Source of the DNA: Adenanthera pavonina
Lineage: Eukaryota; Streptophyta; Magnoliopsida; Fabales; Fabaceae
Assembly (NCBI GenBank): GCA_026686845.1
Contig: JAIVEN010000012.1
Coordinates: forward strand, 13,766,501 to 13,830,500
DNA: 64,000 nucleotides
Direction: 5' to 3'
Shown here in pieces: positions 46,636-58,553 of this stretch (position 1 is the stretch's first letter; the number at the start of each line of letters is the position of its first letter). The translations under genes were made by a program, and so were the position numbers. The notes below the pieces were generated by a model, which worked only from the letters and a program-made list of their open reading frames with translations, did no database searches and had not been told where the DNA came from.

Positions 46636-49600
46636 AGACGAAGTCTTCAAGGCATGTGTAACGTACCTTCCTTTTTGTTCAATTTGCCCTCACCCATTCC
46701 GAACTTTAGGTGCAAATTGGGTTAATGAAGAATTTTAGATTGCACTATTAAAACTCAAGCTATGACAATAACCGTATTTACAAATTGGTAATTTGCTTCT
46801 ATCTTTTTTCTGCATTGAAATGGTAAAGGTAAATGAATTTGTATTGTTATGAATGATGTCATAATTAGCCATTAAATTATGGGTATTTATTGACTGTGAG
46901 AGTGCATCTTCCAAGGCCATCTTGTTTCATCTTAATTATCAAGAATTGAAAAGCTCCGTTTCATATGAATGATTCATGTATCTTTCAAAAGTATTCACTG
47001 AATCTCAAGTCCAAATTCATGTCATACGAAAGGTTGTTTAAATTCACATTAACATTCATGAATTTGAATATAGATACATTGAATATTCAGATGAACATTC
47101 ATCATGTATGCTCATTTTCTTTTCAATCGGCACACATTTGCTTAGATATGTCTTAATTTATGAAGACATAGCAAAATGACACCTCCCTTTATTTTGAAAA
47201 TTTTCTCATAATTTTTGGAATTAAATCAATAGTCATCATGCCATTTAATTTATCAAAATTAACATGATTAAATGATAATGTCATAAACAATAAGAATTAA
47301 TAATATAAGCAAAATATAAATATTATTACTATCGCACCCAATTTTTAATTTTTCAACTTGAAAAACTAAAATAAAGTAGAGTTGCTACCAAAATTTTTAA
47401 GAAAAGGAATTTTTGAAAACTCTTTGAAAAAAAAAATATGGTCTACAAAACATAAAGGGTTCTAGAGTTGATTGTGTTATGGGAAAAGTGTTAACTAGGC
47501 ACCCCATAACACATGTTCATAAGAACCGTTATTTTAAATTGATTATACAAAATTAATGTGATTTTAAAATTATTTTAATTATCTTTATAAAAGATACATA
47601 AAAAAATAATTAAATAATAAAAAATGGATGTATTTACAAAATAGGGTTTGGTCTAAAATGAGAGTCTAAGGCCTACGTATCCAATTATAGGGATCAAAGT
47701 TCATGTAGTTCAAATGTAAAAAATTCTTGTCAATGAGTTTGTGTTTTCTAAGAAAAATTATATATATTTATTATTTTCAAAAATTGAATTATACATATTA
47801 TATATGTAAAAACTATTTGACTATTTATTTATTAATTGTTAATAAATCCACGAAAATTCCCAAAATCTCACGTGTTTACTAACTGGTTTAGATACCTATG
47901 GAAGCTCAAAAAACCTAATATAAAATAACTTAAAAATATATTATAAAATTATATTTAAAGAAATATTTTTAATTAAAATAGATGCAAAGCTTTATCATAT
48001 TTGATAAATTCTTTATTATTTTGATTTCAAAAATATTTTTCAAAAAGAAAATGCATAATTTGATTAATATACTAGTGGAGATACATCATAACACACGGTA
48101 CATTTATTAATTTAAATATCCAAGGAGATTCCAAAAATCTCACCGGGAAAAAATTTAAAATATATATATATCTAATGAGAAAATATCATACGAGAGAATA
48201 ATAATAATGTAATCAATCACCTAACTATTATAATTATAAAACATATAAAAGTTACCTCATTTAAAACTATATATGCCTTTTACCATAACTTTGGAAAATA
48301 GATATTCCAACCAAATTCAATAGTTTTGAAAGAGAATATGTAATTATCTAGTATCATTATCTCTATATTAATAAGCTAAGCTCAGGAGAGAGAAGCAAAA
48401 TATTGTTTTATACCAAGATAAAATAAATCCAAAAAAAAATGAGAAGAAAGAAAACACAAAAAAGGAGAAGAAGGGAAAGAAAAAGAAAAAGAAAGAAAGA
48501 AGAAGAGAAGAAAACAAAAAAATAAAAATAAAAAAAAGAGAAGAAAGAAAAGAAAAAGAAAAAGTGAAAAGAAAGAAAGAATAATAGGAAAAAAATGAGA
48601 AGGAATTAAAAGAAAAGGGGAAAAAATTCATTACAATGGTAAAGTCAGAAAGAATATTATGGAGTGTCATTTTACTAATTTAGCTAACGTGTTTAGCAAG
48701 TATGGTTATAATTATGTAGTTATATACGTTGACTTATGAAACACAAATCATGATATGAAAATATGACAAATCTATCCATCACCAATAAGAACACGCTCCT
48801 ATCCTTATTAAGGATATTCATAAATATGAGTAATTTTTCTTTAAGACTTCACCAAAATATCATACTTTGGGATCCATGTAAATAAATTAAAGAAAAAAAT
48901 AAATAAAATAAAGATAAAATAAGTATGTACATCACAAATGCATCTCTCCCTATTGAGAGATGTTTATTGACGTAAGTAGTTTATTTCATGGATCTCACAA
49001 AAATATAGAATTTGTTATCCATGGAAACACTTAAGAAAAGGAAAAAGGTAGTAGATCATATTCTAAAAAGGTTTTACCATTTAGACAACCCAAATTATAC
49101 AATAAGATGGAATGAAGAAGAAAAAAAAAATTTCCTACCGTCAGCCTTATCGAAAAAACTAACACCCACTCCCAACTTTTCCTCAACCTCTCTCATATTC
49201 TCTCATTTTCTGTAAATCTCTCCTTTTTTTAATTCTTGTTGGTGATTCTCTTCACATCTTGCCTCTATTTATAATGTCAAAAATAAATCATTCAATTAAT
49301 ACTCTAAAATCACAAAATCCCCTTTTATTATTTTTTCTTGATATTCACATTAAGATTGATTGATTTGCTTTCTTTTTCTAATTACTACTTTGATATCAAA
49401 TCTTAATCTTTGATTTTTCTTTATTATTATTATTATTATTTATGAAAATCTCAAAAAGGAGAAAATCATAACTCCTCAGGATATGCAATTTTTGGGAGAT
49501 ATTTTTTTTTCACTATTTTATCTTATGAAAACTCTCTTTTTTTTCTTCTTAAAAAATTATTATTTTTTAAAGGAATCTGAACAAAATACGATGTTCACAG

Positions 49601-49977
49601 TTGCCCCTCTTTGCTTGTTTCTTAGGTGAGAAATAGCAAAAGTGCATGTTTTGAAATTCTCACGTAAAGAACAAGTAAAGATAAGAATACATATTTTGTC
49701 CATCTATACAATGCAAAGATGACATTAAACTCCATTGGACTTGGCCTTAGTTTGAATATAAGGCTATCATGCATGCAATGCAATGAGACAATTAGATTGC
49801 CCCCTGGCTTGACTAAGCTACCATGATCAACCTATATGCATGCCAGTTTGGTCCATTCAATTCAATCAATTTTTTTAAAGGAACAAGATCCACTTGAGGC
49901 CTTATTTTGTTCCTTTTTCATCATACAGGTTTTTGCCACTAAAGTGAAGAGCCATAGGGTCATCTAAGATTTGGTAT
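46636..49977. other. No gene; retroelement-like non-coding DNA
   Basis: AT-rich with blocks such as AGGCACCCCATAACACATGT (47498) and GGCCTACGTATCCAATTATA (47671), and CACAGTTGCCCCTCTTTGCT (49597). These I have seen in non-coding parts of large plant retroelements, but I cannot assign a family. 48429-48620 is a nearly pure A/G run. (ATT)n at about 49423-49441. The 100-codon minus frame at 48670-48368 is only the pyrimidine complement of that A/G run. Confidence 0.4.
48429..48620. repeat. Polypurine (GA/GAAA-rich) tract
   Basis: About 190 bp almost wholly A and G on the plus strand, made of irregular GAAA/GAAGA units. Such tracts can form triplex DNA. The reading frame across it is an artefact. 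Confidence 0.75.
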
Positions 49978-50477
49978 CACTACTGCAAAAATCATTTTTT
50001 ACGTCAATTATTTTTTATTTTTTACGTCGGTTGTGGAGGTGACGTGGATCCAGTGGACGTAAAAAAAAAGTACTTCTACGTCAATTATATAACCGATGTA
50101 GAAATTGATTTTTTTACGTCAGTTGCTTTTCAACAGACGTAGAAAATAAGTTTTAGAAACGTTTGTTGCATACTTCGGAAATGATTTTTAAACGTTCTTG
50201 AAGCTTTAGAAAACGCTTTACTAACAAACATTCCTAAACTCCTTTTTGGGCCAAAAAAATAAATAAAATTCTGTGTTCCTTGTATTTAGTGGGTAGAACA
50301 AAAATTCGTCAATGACAATGAATCACAAAAAGTAATAATTCAATTAAGCAAGAAATATCAATTATGATGTCATGGAAGCATTGCAAACTTAGACCTCAAA
50401 GTGACAATAGTTAGAGAGATAGAAAAGGTACAACTACATACTATTTCAATTCTATTACAAACTAAAGACAAATAAAC

Positions 50478-50777
50478 CTCGTCCACATGAGGATGGGATG
50501 CCAAAGGGGAACCAACTTCAGGGTCTAATCCAATGAGAATATTTAAGACACCTGGAGGAAGATCCACTTCTCTAAATATATCAGCTAGCTCTAAATAGTT
50601 CCTGAAATTGGAAATTATACAGAATGACTAACTGATGTAACAAAGAAACAAGTTTCCATTGGTTGACATCTGACAAGGAAATACAAGGATGCCAATTCGG
50701 AAGGCTTTAATATTGCAGCACAACCAGCAATCGGAGCTGAAGCAACTTTCCATCTAGCCATTAACAGAGGATAATTC
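50478..50777 (-). pseudogene. Captured ALDH10 (betaine/aminoaldehyde dehydrogenase) fragment, two exons
   Basis: Exon A 50777-50685 encodes NYPLLMARWKVASAPIAG then CAAILKPSELAS. Exon B 50601-50478 encodes LELADIFREVDLPPGVLN then ILIGLDPEVGSPLASHPHVDE. The intron between (50684-50602) has GT and AG ends, and joining the exons keeps frame (ELAS-L-NYLELAD). The exon A acceptor (TTTAG|GAATTAT) falls at the W-N-Y-P junction expected of ALDH10 genes. This covers the NAD-binding central part of an ALDH10 protein. The catalytic Glu and Cys regions are absent: the IAFTGS exon does not follow. It cannot make an enzyme, though a chimeric transcript is possible. Confidence 0.88.
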
Positions 50778-50778
50778 C

Positions 50779-53008
50779 TAAATCATAAAATTAATGCACA
50801 GGTGCTTCACTGCTTTAGGGGACTTTGAGACCAAGAAATTATAAAAGGAACAAATTTAGGTAGACTTGAAAAAAATTGGAGGCACTAATTGAAACAAAAA
50901 AAGACAACTAAATTTTATGCATCTGAAAAAAAAAAAACTTGTTCAGAGGCAACATAATTGATCAATAACAAATTGAATGCATTTTCCATATTATTGCTTG
51001 GTTCTTAGGGATGTAGGTAAGCAACAATAGTTTACTCAAACATGGAACATCCCTATTGTCTCCAAAGACTTAGCAGATAGATCAATACTTCATCACAGTG
51101 TTTGATATAGAGAATAGTATGTCATTTTAGGAAAGAAAAATCATTTTATATATTCAATTAAAAAATATAGATCGACCATAAACCAAACGACTAATATTTT
51201 TGTTTAAAATAACTCAATCCAAACTTATCCATCAATCGTCTATTTTTAATTCTATCCAAACTCCCAATCCCACTATTGCATATTGGATTTTTGTGCCTAT
51301 TATGACTTCATTTCATTTCTGTGTAGCATTACATACCAGCATGGATTAGCAAAATTGAAATGTGTAAATAGATAGTAGTTAATATCTTCATATATAGTTT
51401 GAGTGGGAAATGTCAACTTCATATAGATGTTTCTATCATATTATCATTAAAACATCATACAACTATATTTAAATTAAAAATTCTAAAAACAAAGATATGA
51501 AAATTTATACTAATTAAGTGTCATGTAATGGAAAAACAAAATATGACTAGGGAGTGAAACTTACTTATCTCTTCTGTCCCAACTAAACAAATTAGCAATC
51601 TTAGTCAAAACTTCTCTCCATTATCACACTTTATCATCTGAAAAGCATATAAACCAGAAATGACACATCAAGCCTCAATAAATAGGCATTCCACCATGAT
51701 GCAAACAAAGCAAAATGAACTAACAAATCATTACTACCATTGGTAACAACACCAATTCTCAACGGAGTTAAAAAGGATTTTGATGTCATCTCTAAAATTG
51801 ATAGACTATCTAATTCCTAGAAAACATCCAAGTACACTAGTATGATCCCCACCAATTCTCAACGGAATTAAAAAGGATAAAGCTTAATCTTGCCAGGAGA
51901 ACCTCGTTACTCTGCCATGTCCAGTGTAGGTGTGCAAGCCAATGAAATAAAATTCAATCATCATCGAGTAAAACAGAGGTGCTCAACTTACCAATCACCA
52001 TAAATTCAATGTCCTCAAGAACTAACCAATAACGATAATTAAATTAGGTCAAACTTACATATCCATAAATGGGAGGAGAAATTAGGAACCACAACAACTA
52101 AGTGAAAAAAATATTTATTAATTAAATTACAGGAATTCCAATGGAGTGGGAATTGATAAAATGATAAAAGATATAAAAACTCACCTCTTCATATCACAAT
52201 AGGTGAAAGAATTTTCAATGGGAAATTACAACCCGGTGATAGTAGAAGGAACATGCTGTTGATAAGACTAAAACTTTCCAGCGTCAAATACATGTGCCAA
52301 GAATCAAAGTGCCTTCACTTCAACAAGGGGCAATTCTAAAGAGAGTCAAAGGTTGAGTTTTCTCACCAATAAATGTATCTCAAGATTTCTTAGCCTAATG
52401 TTAAAATTTACCCTCTGAATACATCTAATGGTGAAAAATCTCATAACATGGTGGGAGGTAGTGTTCTCCATTAAAATACCCTTCAACAAACTAAATAAAT
52501 CTAAAGCCTTGGGAACCACAGAGGCCTCTAAAGTATATGATTGACATCAATATAATCAATCATAATGTCACTAAGGGCTAAATTTGCACTCTACTGATGT
52601 GGTCCATAGATAGAAAGGACAAGTGAGGATTGTAAGATAGCATCTCTTTTAGAAGTGCATTTCTAGGTGTGTTCTTGGGTATATGAGATAATAAAATTTC
52701 AACGTACATGGGACTTCAACTACAACTATATCTTATTAAAATTTCAACGTACATGTTCTAAGTATGTTCTAAAGATGATATTTTAACAACTTGACTGGAG
52801 AAAACAGCCATATTTGTCTATTTGGTGTTTGTTTGTTCAATACATAGATGCCCAAATCCCCTAGTTTTACAGTCAGCACATCATTCTGCCAAAGGCTATA
52901 CCATGTCAAAACACATAACACATAAGCCAAATAAGGAATTCACTTCTCAAAACTAACAGGAAAATTAATCAAAAAGAACATTTTGGCCCAAGGAGTAAAA
53001 AGAGATAC
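50779..53008. other. CACTA interior between the two captured gene pieces
   Basis: No transposase or known domain recognised. ACCAATTCTCAACGGARTTA occurs twice (51750, 51851), and AATTTCAACGTACATG twice (52697, 52739), as short direct repeats. A donor-like junction (TGGTGATTG|GTAAGT on the minus strand, about 51991) suggests further captured exon material, which I cannot identify. Confidence 0.4.
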
Positions 53009-53535
53009 CTTGAGTTTCTCTTGTAGGTCACGTATTGTAGTATATGCCAGTCTGTGGAATTCATCCTCCTATAGTAAAAAATTGTATTCACATTAATCAT
53101 TAGTAAAATCATTCTGGCCTGTTTCCAATGAACTAAAACCATCGTAGTAAATCAGATACTTGCATAAATTAAGAAATATAAACCAATTCAATAACAACTT
53201 TGGCAACAAAAGCAATTTAGTACCAAAATTTAACCAAGCATCTTAAGTCAACCATAGCAACAAGTATGAACCAAGGAATAAAAAGAGACTACATACCAGT
53301 AATCAATAGCAGCAAGTCCTCGAAGATCCAAACTGCTAAAAAAGAAGCTTCTAGAAGAAATCGTAGGATGAAGCAGACAAACATTCTTCAAGAAGCCCAT
53401 AAATTGCGACGCCTTTAAAGAAAGAATTGGAGACCCATAAATTAAAGAACAAGAAGAATTTAAAGATGAGGATGCTAGTGAAAATGGTTTCAAAGACTTG
53501 GAAATCCTTATCAGTAAAAGAAGCTTTGAAGCCAT
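53009..53535 (-). pseudogene. Captured frataxin N-terminal fragment, two exons
   Basis: Exon 1 from ATG at 53535 to about 53297 encodes a mitochondrial-type leader (MASKLLLLIRISKSLKPFSL...) ending SSRSFFFSSLDLRGLAAIDYW. Exon 2 (53068-53009) encodes EDEFHRLAYTTIRDLQEKLK, between an AG acceptor and a GTATCT donor. The RSFSS..AAVDY and EEFHKLA..TI..L.EK pattern is that of plant frataxin, the mitochondrial iron-sulfur cluster assembly protein. With the donor GTATGT at 53296 the exons join out of frame; a weaker donor (GTAGTC, six bases later) would keep frame. The acidic ridge and core beta-strands of frataxin (later exons) were not found, so the fragment is not functional as frataxin. Confidence 0.82.
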
Positions 53536-54280
53536 GATTGTGATTTCTAGAATTTGGTCTTACATTCTTCTTTAGCCATCAGTTCTCCATCCCCTCTTTC
53601 TTCTTTTACTTCCTTTTAATCAACATCATGGATTTATACACTATTTTAGAAAAGAATAGGAGAGACAGTGACTTACCACTGCATAATGGTGGCACCGTTC
53701 CAGTGAAGAGGCAAGAGGTACTTGATGGCAATAGGTGCTCAAGAAAGATTTTGAGTTCACAATAACATCTGGATTGCATGTACTTCGGAAAAGGGGAGTG
53801 GTGCATGCCATTCATCTTCTGCGAATGGGCCAGCGCAAGGGACCGATGAAATTGAAGAAGGAAGAATGAGGAGGAGGGACAATGAAATTGGTTATGACAA
53901 CCACCAGTGAACGATAACCGGTACTCAAGTGTGGGTTACAGACAACGATCGAGCTGTGTGTTTGAGAAAGAGTGTCGGCCTCTGTGTGAAGGAATGAAAG
54001 AGCAAGAAAGCCAATGTCGAACAACCAAGCTCTGTTTAGGGCAAGCCTCTGAATAAACTGACAATTTTTTCCAAAAAACTATTTTTTTTATTTTTGGCTT
54101 CGGTTATTTAAGTAACTGACGTCAAAATTAATTTTTTACTTCAATTCCAAATACAACCGACATCAATAACTTAACAAATATCAATTTAATTACAAAATTG
54201 CCACCGATCATAGTTTTACTTCGGTTATGTACATAACCGATGTTAAAAAAGGGATGTAAAAATGGGTTTTTCCACTAGTG

Positions 54281-55940
54281 TATCTAGTTATTTTGTCATC
54301 AACTGTGGCATGTGTGAGTACCCAGTATGTGGTGAACAGAGAGAGTTAACCAAAAAAATTGAATATTTTAATATCAAAAGGCATTCCCGTTGCCAATGTA
54401 AGAACCATTTGCAATCATCAGGAGTCTTCTCCCTCTCTCTTTTTTTTATCATTTGAGATTAACCCTCTTGGTTATCAAATTGGACCCAAATCTAGAATTT
54501 CCTATCACTTTACCTGAGCCCATGGGTCCTTAACATTATTGAATAGTTTCTAGTATCTTTAGTGCACTCAAATAAATCATGTACTCAACTTCTTATTTAT
54601 TAGGTAGTAAGAATAGAATAATGCATACCCACCTAGAACAACAAGTAAATTTCACCATATTTGGACCCATACTTTAGTGCAATAGCATCATCAAGGATTC
54701 TTAGTTTTCCTGCACATTTTATGCTTCACTTTTATAGAGGGCATTTTTTTTCTTGGGCCATTATGTTCTCCTTTGACTTGAAGATCAAACATTGGTTATG
54801 CAAACTCCTAGTTACTCAAGCTTACATAATCTGCTACAGGAAGAGGCTATTAGCACGCTCATAACTCATAATGTACTGTTTAACATGAAGGATAATACTT
54901 TTTGGTGAAACCCCTTGGTTACAAAGCACAACTCGAGCTAGCAAAGTGGATATATATTTTTTTGCATTTATTTCCCTTTAGGGTTTTTCTAACCTTATTC
55001 AATTTCCTCAAGGTAAATTTTTATGGGTCCAGATAGGGAATTATACTATAGTTCTAACATGGTAATATAAAATTCCATTCTCTTTTCCCTAACTCTTGTA
55101 GGTTTTATGAGGCATTGAGATCACCAAAGTGGGCTTGCCTCTCATGACAAAGTCTTTTCCATACACATAGCCAGAAATCGAGCCTTGGACAGCATGCTTA
55201 AGGAACCCAGCTATTTGCCAACTGTGCCAAATCTTGGTGGTTAACCCCTATGGATTTGATTATGCCCAATTATGCTTAGGAGTCCCTGGCTTATTTTAGC
55301 ATGCTAAAATCAACTAGAATTTTCAACCATTTAAAGGACCTTCACTTTATTTGACTAGTAGTAATAGTTTATTCTCTAAGTCCTTTCTTAGTTGTTTTTT
55401 TCTTCATATTTCATTTTCAAATCCTCCTGACTCACATCTCATTATGTCCATATAATAACCAATAGAGTTTTCTCTAAAAAGAAACTATTTCATTCACTTG
55501 GCCAACTTTTCTATTTCTCACAAATTGGGTCATGGAGTTCAAAAAGGTTTTGCATATGACTTATGACTTTGTTCATTGATGTTAAGAAGATAGCCAAAGC
55601 AAGGCCTTAATGGTTTTCAAAATATGCATTCAAAACTACGGACCAAACACAATGAGGACAAGAATGAACATTTATGCATGCAATGAAATGAAAGCTAGAC
55701 TTTTACTATAACTAAACTATATGGACCTAAGATGAATAATCAAATGAGGACATATTTGACTCAATTTAATGGAGTGACCAAGTAAAATGTCATGTTGATG
55801 AGATGCCCTTTACTTGGTGACTAAGGCAAAATATCGAAAGACTAAGTTATAAGATATTCACAACTTAAGAGCAAGTGAAGATGAAAACATGTATTATGTT
55901 TGGGCATAAAATAAAATAAAATGCAATGTTAGATGGAAGT
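54281..55940. other. No gene; unidentified repeat-like DNA
   Basis: Continues the unassigned non-coding type seen before the CACTA element at 49560-49977. Several short frames have no recognisable motif. Confidence 0.4.
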
Positions 55941-55949
55941 GAGGTACCT

Positions 55950-56440
55950 ATTTTCATAGGACTTTGGTGAATGCCTGCCATTACAAGACTTTAGATGCTA
56001 GTCAAGACTGGACTTTAGCGATAGTGAAGTGCCCATTTTCATGGAATTTTGGTGGAGGCCTGCCGTTACAGTGCTTTGAAAAAGAAAGGCCAGTCAAAAC
56101 TGAGCTTTGAGGGGCCTGCTGTTACAGGGCTTTCAAAAAGATATGCCAGTTGGAACTAGGCTTTGAGGGGCTTGCTGTCATAGGGCTTTCAAAAAGAGGG
56201 TCAACTGGAACTGGGCTTTGAGGGGCCTACCATTACAGGGCTTTGAAAAAGAGGGGCTAGTTGGAACTGGGCTTTTAGGGGCCTGTAGTTATAGGGCTTT
56301 GAAAAAGAGGGCCAGCAGGAGCTGGGCTTTGAGGAAGTCTTTCGTTATAGGGCTTTCAAAAAGAGATACTAGTCAAAACTAGGCTTTGAGGGGGGCTTGT
56401 TGTTACAGAGCTTTGGAAAAGAGGTGTCTAGCATGATGAA
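55950..56440. repeat. ~57-bp minisatellite, about seven copies
   Basis: Unit core: GGGCTTTGAAAAAGAGG..CAG..GGAACTGGGCTTTGAGGGGCCTG..GTTACA. The GGGCTTT(G/C)(A)AAAAGA core occurs at about 56070, 56127, 56184, 56239, 56297, 56350 and 56409, i.e. every 53-59 bp. Units are diverged, the first ones (55950-56060) most. Confidence 0.8.
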
Positions 56441-57690
56441 TTTGATTTTATTATACCAGTCATGTGAACTGTAAGAAATGATGTTAGGCTTGCCATATTA
56501 AATATATCTTTCCTATATTTGGCTCAATTGTGAAAGATGAGCAAATGATGTAAAATTTCTTCTTCTAATTTGGAGAAAGGTTTTGGACAAGCCTCCAATT
56601 CAAGTAGAGATGAATGCAATGCATGCTATGAATGATAAATGAAAGGGGCTAGAGTTTGACATTTCATTTGCCTTGATCTTGTGCCATGCATGTATGTATA
56701 ATACACATGAAATGCTTTTAAAGATTTATTTCTTTTGCCCTAGTCTAGGTGGAAGCTTACGTGTATGGCAAGATTTTCCCTTTTTTTAATTTGCCCTAGT
56801 CTAAATGAATACTCATTGGATGAAGAATGAAAAAAAAAGAATGATTTGCCTTAATCTAAAAATAAAGACTCATTGAATGATTAGTAAAAGATGCCAGATT
56901 TATCTTTTGATTTTTGTTTTCCCCAATCTAGATAGAAACTTATTTTGATGCAATGTATGCAATGAATGATAAATTCATGATGCAATATTTATTTTTGTTT
57001 TCTCCAATAGAGGCTCTTTGAATGATTAGTGGAAGATAAAAGATTTATCTTTGGATTTTTTGTTTGCTCTAATCTAGATGGAGGCTTATTTTGATGCAAT
57101 AGAGGATGTATAAGTTGTGCAAATTTGATTCCCTATTTGTCCCATTATGGGTGAGAGTTTATGCAAATGTTATACTTTTACTAAAAACCTTTATCATTTT
57201 TGTGCAAAGTACACATATATGGGTCGCTCGATGCATATAGAGGGGAGAAGGAGAATGTGTTTGCTTGTGCATGTCATGTTTGATGCAATCGATGCACAAG
57301 AATAAATGATTCTTGATCACATGAAGATAGAAAGGTCAATACTTACCCTAATGAAGAAATTCATCCAAACAAATGACTTTTGAAGATACTTTGGGTAAAT
57401 GGATATTACCAATATGAGAGGGCCATAGTTTTAATTTGCATAATCAAGAAGTACTCATTTAGTCATTTTTCAAGACAATTTCCTTGCTCTAATTTCATAC
57501 CATATGCTTGATATGACCATCCTTTTTTGTCAATTTTTATCTTTAATTCTTGGGAAATTAATGACCAAGACGTATTCTTACTTTTTTAAACAATGTCAAT
57601 GTAGTCATGCATGAAGTTGAATTTAATGGAATGTTAAGAATGATGAAACATATGACCATTTGTCAATCTCATTCATATGTAGATATGTTT
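56441..57690. repeat. Degenerate tandem repeats with CCCTAGTCTAGATGGA core
   Basis: At 56730-57110 the motif TTTGCCCTAGTCTAGGTGGA and variants (TTTGCCCTAGTCTAAATGAA, TTTGCCTTAATCTAAAAATA, TTGCTCTAATCTAGATGGAG) recurs every 50-120 bp, with GAATGATTAGT and TTTTGATGCAAT partners. The remainder is without genes. Confidence 0.5.
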
Positions 57691-57691
57691 C

Positions 57692-58553
57692 ATCAAAGTT
57701 AAAGACTTTAACATTGAACTTTGAAGTTTGTTTGTTTTAAAGAAAAATTTGAATTTTCATTTTTAACAAATATTTCCATGTTGGAACATATGAATTTTCA
57801 AGTTTAAAGTTCTCCTGATAAATGTGAACAATTGTTCCATATTTCTACAGTGCCTTCGAAGTTCAAATTTTGGTGTCTAAAATTCATCTGTCAGTGAGTA
57901 ACTCAATGTGGCACAAAAATTCTTCTTTTCGAAATTCCAATTTGCAAAAATCAAAGTTCGTCTATCAGAGAATAACTTTTATCAAACTTATACCAAAGTT
58001 CAAATTTTAGAAGACCGAAGTTTGTCTGTCAGAGGGACACCTGAATAGACTTACACATTGTTCTTCTAAAGTTCAAATTTTCAAAACTAAAGTTCATCTG
58101 TTAGAAAACTAATTTGAAACTCTTTTTGAACTTTACTTTCAAATGAACTTTGACATATATACAAACAAATTTTTCAATTTTCATAACTTGTGTTTTACTC
58201 GAAATTCAAATTTTTATAATCTAAAATTCGTCTGTCAGAGGTAATAACTTTATAAATTCGAATTTCAGCCTTCAAAGTTTAAATTTTCAAGGTAACATAT
58301 GAAGTTTAACACATCAAAATTCATCTGTTAGTGGGTATTTTTCAAATACATTATGAGTTAACATAAAAACACGTTTTAAAAACATTTGTGTGCAAGATCA
58401 AAGCATTTTACTTATGTGAATTCAATGAGAAATCCTACAACTAATCTTATACTCATTTTTCTTGAATTTTTTCACTTGAGATCTTTTATATACCTTTGAT
58501 ATCTTCCTTTCAAGCTCCAGTTGGTTTAGAATCATCAAAACATTGATTCAACA
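57692..58553 (-). mobile_element. LTR fragment, AATTCGAATT family, truncated
   Basis: From GTTAAAGACTTTAACATTGA, matching the complement of 26265-26320 in the forward copy, to TTGATTCAACA at 58553. The family end is intact, but the first part of the LTR (promoter and 3' end) is absent. Motifs are more diverged (AAATTCAAATTT instead of AATTCGAATT), suggesting an older copy. Confidence 0.75.

Larger units (their letters stand above)
49978..54280. mobile_element. CACTA transposon carrying ALDH10 and frataxin gene fragments
   Basis: Left end CACTACTGCAAAAATCATTT and complement of right end CACTAGTGGAAAAACCCATT; both have intact CACTA. A perfect 3-bp target duplication TAT flanks it (49975-49977, 54281-54283). 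Subterminal ACGTC(A/G)GTT / AACCGA(T/C)GT motifs occupy about 50000-50145 and 54090-54250. The interior has no transposase frame that I can recognise. It carries exon-intron pieces of two host genes, both on the minus strand, about 2.2 kb apart. Plant CACTA elements are known to capture host gene fragments. 4303 bp. Confidence 0.92.

Noticed and set aside
48368..48670. 100-codon minus-strand frame rich in F and S
   Set aside because: It is the pyrimidine strand of a polypurine tract. The translation is low complexity with no motif.
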